From: Streptomyces sp. NRRL WC-3549 | GTDB taxonomy: Bacteria; Actinomycetota; Actinomycetes; Streptomycetales; Streptomycetaceae | DNA length: 15,508 nucleotides | Direction: 5' to 3' | Assembly (NCBI RefSeq): GCF_000721935.1 | Contig: NZ_KL585386.1 | Location: 12,689-28,196 of the forward strand | Shown here: positions 11,882-15,508 of the stretch, piece after piece | Position numbering within the stretch: position 1 is the first letter of the stretch | Layout: each line of letters starts with the position of its first letter | Program-made: the position numbers and the translations under genes | Notes under the pieces: generated by a model | What the model was told of the DNA's origin: nothing | What the model saw: only the letters and a program-made list of their open reading frames with translations | Database searches by the model: none

Positions 11882-13072
11882 TCACGGTGTCCGGGGCCAG
11901 AGGGCGGGGTCCGGGACGAACCGGACGCGCAGCACCCCGTCGGTCAGCGCGGCCCCGGCGACGGTGCACCTGCGCAGCGCGGACTCCAGGCGCACGACGC
12001 GGTGGAACTCGCCGGCGGTGAGGAGGAGTTCGTCGCCCCGCCGGACGAGCCGGAGGTCCTCCTTGGCGGCACCGGGCAGCGGCAGACACCAGGTCAGCAC
12101 GCCGTCGTCACCCGGCTCCCCCCGGTTGTCCTCGGTCCACCAGGGGTCCTCGGCCGGCCCGGGCGCCCGCTCGTCCGGTGCGCAGTCCGCGCCCAGCAGG
12201 CCGAGGTCCTCGGGCGTACGGGGGTCGCGCCCCAGGTGGGGCACCTCGGTCACCGGGGTGGCGGCCTGGCGCCAGCCGTCCAGGCACGTGTCCTGCCGGG
12301 CGGCGAGGCCGGCGAACCAGGGGTCGGCCGAGTGCCGGGGCAGCAGCCGGTTGGCCACGAGGGTGTCGACGCGCAGTCCGTACAGGGCGAGCCCGGTACG
12401 GGCGCTGCCGAGCGCGTCCCGGGCCGCGGGGCCGGGCTCGGCGACCAGCCGCACGGTCGTCGCGCGGTCCCCGAGGAGCCCCTCGACGGCGGCGAGTTCG
12501 GCGTCCTTGCGGGCGGCTGCCTCGTACAGCCACTGCGCGGGCATGGGGACCCCGGCGATCTGGGCGAGCATGGGGCGCAGCGCGCGGGCCGCCTGGCGTT
12601 CGGGGGGCAGCAGCCGGCGCAGGTAGCGGCGGAGCCGGCCGGGCAGGGCGAGGACGTCGAGGGCGTCGGCCAGCGGCGGCAGGTCGACGACGAGTACGTC
12701 GTACCGGGTGGACCAGTCACCGGCGGCGGCCCGGTGCAGCGTGTGCAGGAGGGCGAGCTGCCGGCTGCCCGGCAGTTCGGTGAGTTCCTCGGCGTCCATC
12801 CGGTTGGCGCCGAGGAGGTCGAGGACCCCGGAGGCACGCTCCTGGAGGGCGACGAGTTCGTCGCGGAAGTGCGCGGCGGAGTCGGTGCGGACGTGGTGCA
12901 GCCCGTCGGCCGTCCCGGCCGGGGCCGCGCCGGCGGGGACGGGCAGTCCGGGGACCGGGTCGGTGGTGACCAGGAGCGTGCGTCGGCCGCCGCGGGCGGC
13001 GGCGAGGGCGCTCGCCGCGGCGACCGTCGTACGGCCGGCCCCGCCGGGGCCCGTGACGAGGACCGTGCGCAC
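11882..13072 (-). CDS. ArsA/GET3-like P-loop protein with degenerate Walker A
   Basis: The 396-residue protein starts MRTVLVTGPGGAGRTTVAAA. It has the place and shape of an ArsA-type deviant Walker A (GKGGVGKTT), but the signature Lys is Pro9 and the phosphate-binding Lys is Arg14. Later ArsA-like elements are VLVVDLPPLADALDVLALPG (about 126-145, the DTAPTGH region, also altered) and a C-terminal domain (about 305-390) with KEDLRLVRRGDELLL, resembling the HSP20-like domain of actinobacterial ArsA proteins. Known relatives use ATP to move anions or tail-anchored proteins. With both lysines lost, ATP hydrolysis here is doubtful. GTG at 13072 follows the SRPBCC stop by 4 bases with only a weak AAGG ahead, so translation is probably coupled. 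Confidence 0.78.
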   Translation of the reverse strand: MRTVLVTGPGGAGRTTVAAASALAAARGGRRTLLVTTDPVPGLPVPAGAAPAGTADGLHHVRTDSAAHFRDELVALQERASGVLDLLGANRMDAEELTELPGSRQLALLHTLHRAAAGDWSTRYDVLVVDLPPLADALDVLALPGRLRRYLRRLLPPERQAARALRPMLAQIAGVPMPAQWLYEAAARKDAELAAVEGLLGDRATTVRLVAEPGPAARDALGSARTGLALYGLRVDTLVANRLLPRHSADPWFAGLAARQDTCLDGWRQAATPVTEVPHLGRDPRTPEDLGLLGADCAPDERAPGPAEDPWWTEDNRGEPGDDGVLTWCLPLPGAAKEDLRLVRRGDELLLTAGEFHRVVRLESALRRCTVAGAALTDGVLRVRFVPDPALWPRTP

Positions 13073-13076
13073 CCGG

Positions 13077-13526
13077 TCAGGCCTTGGAGACGGACTCGAC
13101 GCGCTTCTTCAGGCCGGCCAGGGCCCGGTCGATGATGACCTTCTCGGCCTTCCGCTTGATCATGCCGAGCAGCGGGATCTTGACGTCCACCGCGAGCCGG
13201 TAGGTGACCTGGGTGCGGTCGCCGTCGCCGAGGGGTGCCAGTGCGTAGCTGCCGTCGAGGGCGCGCAGCATCTGGGACTTGACGAGCGTCCAGTCGACCT
13301 CGTACTCGCTGTTCCAGGTGTAGGCGAGGACGTGGTCGTCCTTGATGGCCCCGGCGTCCAGCACGAGGCGGACCTGCTCGGCGCGGCCGAGGCCGTCGGT
13401 GGCCAGGATCTCGGCCTCCTTCACCTCTCCGGTCCACTCCGGATAGCGGGCGAAGTCGGCGATCACGCCCATGACGTCGGCCGGTGCCGCCTCGATCGTG
13501 ATGCTCGAGCTGGTGTGTTCAGCCAT
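13077..13526 (-). CDS. SRPBCC (START/Bet v1-like) ligand-binding protein
   Basis: The 149-residue protein has the SRPBCC pattern: an N-terminal strand SSSITIEAAPADVMGVIADF, then YPEWTGEVKEAEIL, a central beta-sheet, YALAPLGDGDRTQVTYRLAVDV, and a long C-terminal helix (about 118-149, ending KKRVESVSKA). The fold encloses a hydrophobic pocket for lipids or aromatic polyketides. No ligand can be named. The Lys-rich stretch IKRKAEKVIIDRALAGLKKR is consistent with membrane or phosphate contact. The ATG at 13526 has GGAGGG 8 nt upstream. It is the first of two tightly spaced genes, SRPBCC then the ArsA-like protein, a pairing that suggests a common function. Confidence 0.82.
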   Translation of the reverse strand: MAEHTSSSITIEAAPADVMGVIADFARYPEWTGEVKEAEILATDGLGRAEQVRLVLDAGAIKDDHVLAYTWNSEYEVDWTLVKSQMLRALDGSYALAPLGDGDRTQVTYRLAVDVKIPLLGMIKRKAEKVIIDRALAGLKKRVESVSKA

Positions 13527-13563
13527 CGCCGTGGCCCTCCAGTGCGGTAACGCCGGTCGCATT

Positions 13564-13579
13564 CGGCAGTGACCTGCCG
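13564..13579 (-). repeat. Small inverted repeat upstream of the SRPBCC gene
   Basis: CGGCAG / CTGCCG around TGAC forms a 6-bp stem in the 108-base gap between the phosphoesterase stop and the SRPBCC start. It could be a weak terminator or an operator. A TAACCT hexamer lies upstream on the minus strand. Confidence 0.35.
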
Positions 13580-13634
13580 GGTGCAGGTTATCGCGTGCCC
13601 ACGGTGGCCCCGTCCACGCCCCGGTCCCGCCGGC

Positions 13635-14468
13635 TCACCACTCCAGGACCCAGGGCCGCCCGGTGGCGGCGAAGTGGCCGACGTTGACGCACTCGGTGGC
13701 CCCGATCCGCATCCGGCGCACCAGCGGCTGGTGGACGTGGCCGAAGAGCGCGTACCTGGGGCGGGTGCGGTGGATGGCGTCCAGCAGGGCGCGGCTGCCG
13801 CGCTCGAAGCGGCGGGCCACCGTGTCCTCGAAGCGGCGGGCCACCGTGTCGTACGTCAGCTCGGGCACCTCGGGCGGGATGTGCGAGCACAGGACGTCCA
13901 CCGGGCCGAGCGCCTCGACCTTGGCGGCGTACTCCTCGTCGCTGATCTCGTACGGCGTGTTCATGGGAGTCCTGAGGCCGCCGCCGACGAAGCCGAAGAC
14001 CCGGCCGCCGATCTCGACGCGCTCGCCGTCCAGCACCGTCGTACCGCTCCCGGCGTACTCGGGCCAGAGCGCGGGCACGTCGACGTTGCCGTAGGTGGCG
14101 TACGTCGGGGTGGGCATGGCGGCGAACATCTCGGCGTACTGCTTGCGTACGGCGCCCAGGATCGCCGCGTCGCGGTCGCGCCCGGCCCACAGTTCGCGGC
14201 CGAGGGCGCGTGCCTCCTCGAAGCGGCGCGCGGTGCGCAGTTCGACGAGGCGGTCGGCGTTGGCCGCGCCGAACAGGTCGGGGAAGATTCCGCGCGCGTG
14301 GTCGGCGTAGTCGAGGAAGAGCACCAGGTCACCGAGGCAGACCAGGGCGTCCGCGCCGTCGCCGGCGCGTGCCAGCGCCTCGGTGTTGCCGTGGACGTCG
14401 CTCACCACGTGTACGCGCGTGCGGCGGGTCGCGGTGGTGTCCCTGCCGTGCGCTCGGCTGCCTCGCAT
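13635..14468 (-). CDS. Calcineurin-like metallophosphoesterase
   Basis: The 277-residue protein carries the metallophosphoesterase motifs in order: VVSDVHGN (Asp24, His26), CLGDLVLF (Asp47), YGNVD (Asn128), LCSHIPPE (His196) and FGHVHQP (His244, His246). The two-metal site is therefore complete. The family removes phosphate from nucleotides, cAMP, proteins or UDP-sugars; the substrate here is unknown. It has no signal peptide. The ATG at 14468 is 7 bases after a TAGGGT -10, indicating a leaderless mRNA. Residues 207-214 and 215-222 are identical (DTVARRFE twice), caused by a perfect 24-bp DNA duplication, between the LCSHIP and GHVH motifs. If not real, the natural protein is eight residues shorter. 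Confidence 0.85.
   Translation of the reverse strand: MRGSRAHGRDTTATRRTRVHVVSDVHGNTEALARAGDGADALVCLGDLVLFLDYADHARGIFPDLFGAANADRLVELRTARRFEEARALGRELWAGRDRDAAILGAVRKQYAEMFAAMPTPTYATYGNVDVPALWPEYAGSGTTVLDGERVEIGGRVFGFVGGGLRTPMNTPYEISDEEYAAKVEALGPVDVLCSHIPPEVPELTYDTVARRFEDTVARRFERGSRALLDAIHRTRPRYALFGHVHQPLVRRMRIGATECVNVGHFAATGRPWVLEW
13803..13850. repeat. Perfect 24-bp tandem duplication
   Basis: Bases 13803-13826 and 13827-13850 are identical. The duplication is in frame and repeats eight residues of the metallophosphoesterase. Confidence 0.95.
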
Positions 14469-14475
14469 GGAGATC

Positions 14476-14481
14476 ACCCTA
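14476..14481 (-). promoter_or_regulatory. -10 element of the metallophosphoesterase, leaderless
   Basis: TAGGGT on the minus strand, then GATCTCC (7 bases) and the ATG at 14468. The -35 position (about 14499-14504) reads CACTGT and falls on the Tn5-end-like sequence, so the native -35 may be missing. Confidence 0.5.
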
Positions 14482-14486
14482 GGTCC

Positions 14487-14502
14487 TGTGTATAAGAGAC
14501 AG
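14487..14502 (+). other. 16-nt exact match to the Tn5 mosaic end (Nextera adapter remnant)
   Basis: TGTGTATAAGAGACAG equals the inner 16 of the 19 bases of the hyperactive Tn5 mosaic end used in transposase sequencing libraries. The preceding three bases (TCC) differ from AGA. The AT-rich 16-mer is out of character for the surrounding DNA, and chance occurrence in a window this size is negligible (about 31,000 positions against 4.3 billion 16-mers). No Tn5-like transposase is nearby. Most likely adapter left at a read end or contig join. Confidence 0.75.
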
Positions 14503-14746
14503 TGGCCCGCCGGACCTGCGGTTACTTCCGGGTCGTCAGGCCTGTGCACTACTGTGCGCCGAAGGCCCATGGACATGTGTGATGCATAAGACATCTGGCC
14601 GGGCCCCCCTATCCGGAACCGCGTACCGGTGGGTAACGTCCGGGCAGTCCAGTCGTGCTCACCCCACTGAGCACCTGCCAGTCTTGGACCGCATCCGGTG
14701 CGTCGCACAGAGTCGTGGAACCGGAGCCCGATGAGGAGCAGCAGTC
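14503..14746 (+). promoter_or_regulatory. Upstream region of the acyl-CoA ligase gene with inverted repeats
   Basis: No gene is supported in this stretch. GTGCTCA (14655-14661) and TGAGCAC (14668-14674) form a perfect 7-bp inverted repeat with a 6-base spacer, 73 bases before the start codon. TACC-GGTG-GGTA (14624-14635) is a smaller dyad that overlaps a possible -10, TAACGT (14634-14639). A start near 14646 would place the 7-bp repeat in the leader. Lipid-responsive repression is plausible, but no regulator is identified. Confidence 0.35.
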
Positions 14747-15508
14747 TTGCGCGAGTTCAGCCTTCCGGCCCTGTACGAGGTCCCTACGGACGGCAACCTG
14801 ACGGATCTCATCCGCCGCAACGCCGCTCAGCATCCCGACGTCGCGGTCATGAGCCGCAAGGTCGCCGGCGCGTGGGCCGACGTCACGGCCACCCGGTTCC
14901 TCGCCGAGGTGTCCCAGGCGGCGAAGGGGCTGATCGCGGCGGGCGTCGAGCCCGGTGACCGGGTCGCCCTGATGTCGCGCACCCGCTTCGAGTGGGTGCT
15001 GCTGGACTTCGCCATCTGGAGCGCGGGCGCGGTCACCGTGCCGGTCTACGAGACCAGTTCCCCGGAGCAGGTGCAGTGGATCCTCGGTGACTCCGGAGCG
15101 GTCGCGGTGCTCGTCGAGAACGGCACCCACGCCGCGGCCGTCACGGCCGTGCGCGACCGGCTCCCGGCCCTGCGCCATGTGTGGCCATGTGTGGCGGATC
15201 GACGAGGGCGCCCTCGGCGAGCTCACCGAGGGCGGCTCCGGGGTCTCCGACGAGACCCTGGACCTGCGGATGCGCAGCGCCAAGGCGGACGACCCGGCGA
15301 CCCTCGTCTACACCTCGGGCACCACCGGACGCCCCAAGGGCTGTGTGCTGACCCACCGCAGCTTCTTCGCGGAGTGCGGCAACGTGGTCGAGCGGCTGAA
15401 GCCGCTCTTCCGCACGGGCGAGTGCTCCGTGCTGCTCTTCCTGCCGACGGCGCACGTCTTCGGGCGGCTGGTCGAGGTCGCCTCCGTGATGGCGCCGATC
15501 CGGCTCGG
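14747..15508 (+). pseudogene. Long-chain fatty acyl-CoA ligase (FadD-like), frameshifted, 3' end outside window
   Basis: TTG at 14747, with GAGGAG 8 nt upstream, opens a frame starting MREFSLPALYEVPTDGNLTD. It encodes a normal AMP-forming ligase N-terminus through LPALRHVW (residue 146, ending 15184). A 10-bp tandem duplication (15175-15194) then shifts the frame by one. The continuation lies in the next frame from 15195, RIDEGALGELTEGG, then the ATP-binding YTSGTTGRPKG and LFLPTAHVFGRLVEV, open to the window edge. Removing one copy restores a continuous protein that aligns without gaps to what I recall of Streptomyces relatives. The enzyme would activate fatty acids with ATP and CoA at the membrane. 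LPTAHVFG differs from the usual LPLAHVFG. Either a genuine null allele or a sequence error near the adapter-like remnant. Confidence 0.85.
15175..15194. repeat. 10-bp tandem duplication causing the frameshift
   Basis: CCATGTGTGG occurs twice in a row (15175-15184, 15185-15194). Since 10 is not a multiple of three, it shifts the acyl-CoA ligase frame. Confidence 0.95.

Noticed and set aside
9497..13135. A plus-strand open frame of about 1,200 codons
   Set aside because: It lies antisense to four well-recognised genes (EEP-fold, glkA, SCO2127-like, ArsA-like) and is a low-complexity Gly/Ala/Arg/Val mix with no domain, a usual by-product of high third-position GC.
14487..14502. A genuine Tn5/IS50 insertion
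   Set aside because: Only one 16-bp end, no transposase, no second end, no 9-bp target duplication visible; the modified mosaic end points to library chemistry.

Overview
The window is very GC-rich, with coding frames that strongly favour G/C at the third codon position, SD motifs of the GGAGG type, frequent GTG/TTG starts and a DmdR/IdeR-type iron box. Gene content and order point to a Streptomyces chromosome core region. From memory, unchecked, the order resembles the S. coelicolor stretch from bfd and the class II DAHP synthase through the fused anthranilate synthase, a LuxR-type two-component pair, glkA with its upstream partner, to a fatty acyl-CoA synthetase. The species cannot be named from the sequence.

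Left part (1-3823), aromatic amino-acid entry. A bfd ferredoxin fragment with an upstream iron box lies downstream of a class II DAHP synthase (aroH), separated by a strong terminator. Divergent from aroH is a complete trp attenuator: an 18-residue leader peptide with three adjacent Trp codons, mutually exclusive hairpins, then a single-chain TrpE-TrpG fusion. Erythrose-4-phosphate plus PEP (aroH) and chorismate to anthranilate (trpEG) are thus controlled from one 97-bp divergent region.

Middle part (3820-9352). On the minus strand come a PlsC-like acyltransferase, a membrane sensor kinase, its NarL/LuxR response regulator (ATGA overlap; probably the MacS/MacR pair) and an LdhA-like D-lactate dehydrogenase with a perfect 12-bp inverted repeat around its -10 region. 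Divergent on the plus strand are an alpha/beta-hydrolase and an overlapping acidic two-helix membrane protein.

Right part (9455-15508). The minus-strand genes are an endonuclease/exonuclease/phosphatase-fold protein, ROK glucokinase (glkA), its upstream partner (SCO2127-like), an ArsA-like protein with a degenerate P-loop, an SRPBCC protein and a calcineurin-like phosphoesterase. A long-chain fatty acyl-CoA ligase starts on the plus strand and leaves the window.

I found no CRISPR array, prophage, insertion sequence or obvious biosynthetic cluster. The most notable signals are: (1) the fully resolvable trp attenuator; (2) four starts preceded by a -10 hexamer at exactly 7 nt, as expected for leaderless mRNAs; (3) a 16-nt exact match to the Tn5 mosaic end at 14487-14502, most likely a library-adapter remnant; (4) a 10-bp tandem duplication that frameshifts the acyl-CoA ligase and a 24-bp in-frame duplication in the phosphoesterase, both close to that remnant; (5) the Lys-to-Arg change in the ArsA-like P-loop. 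The 1.4 kb from 13.8 to 15.2 kb should be treated as possibly mis-assembled until reads are checked.
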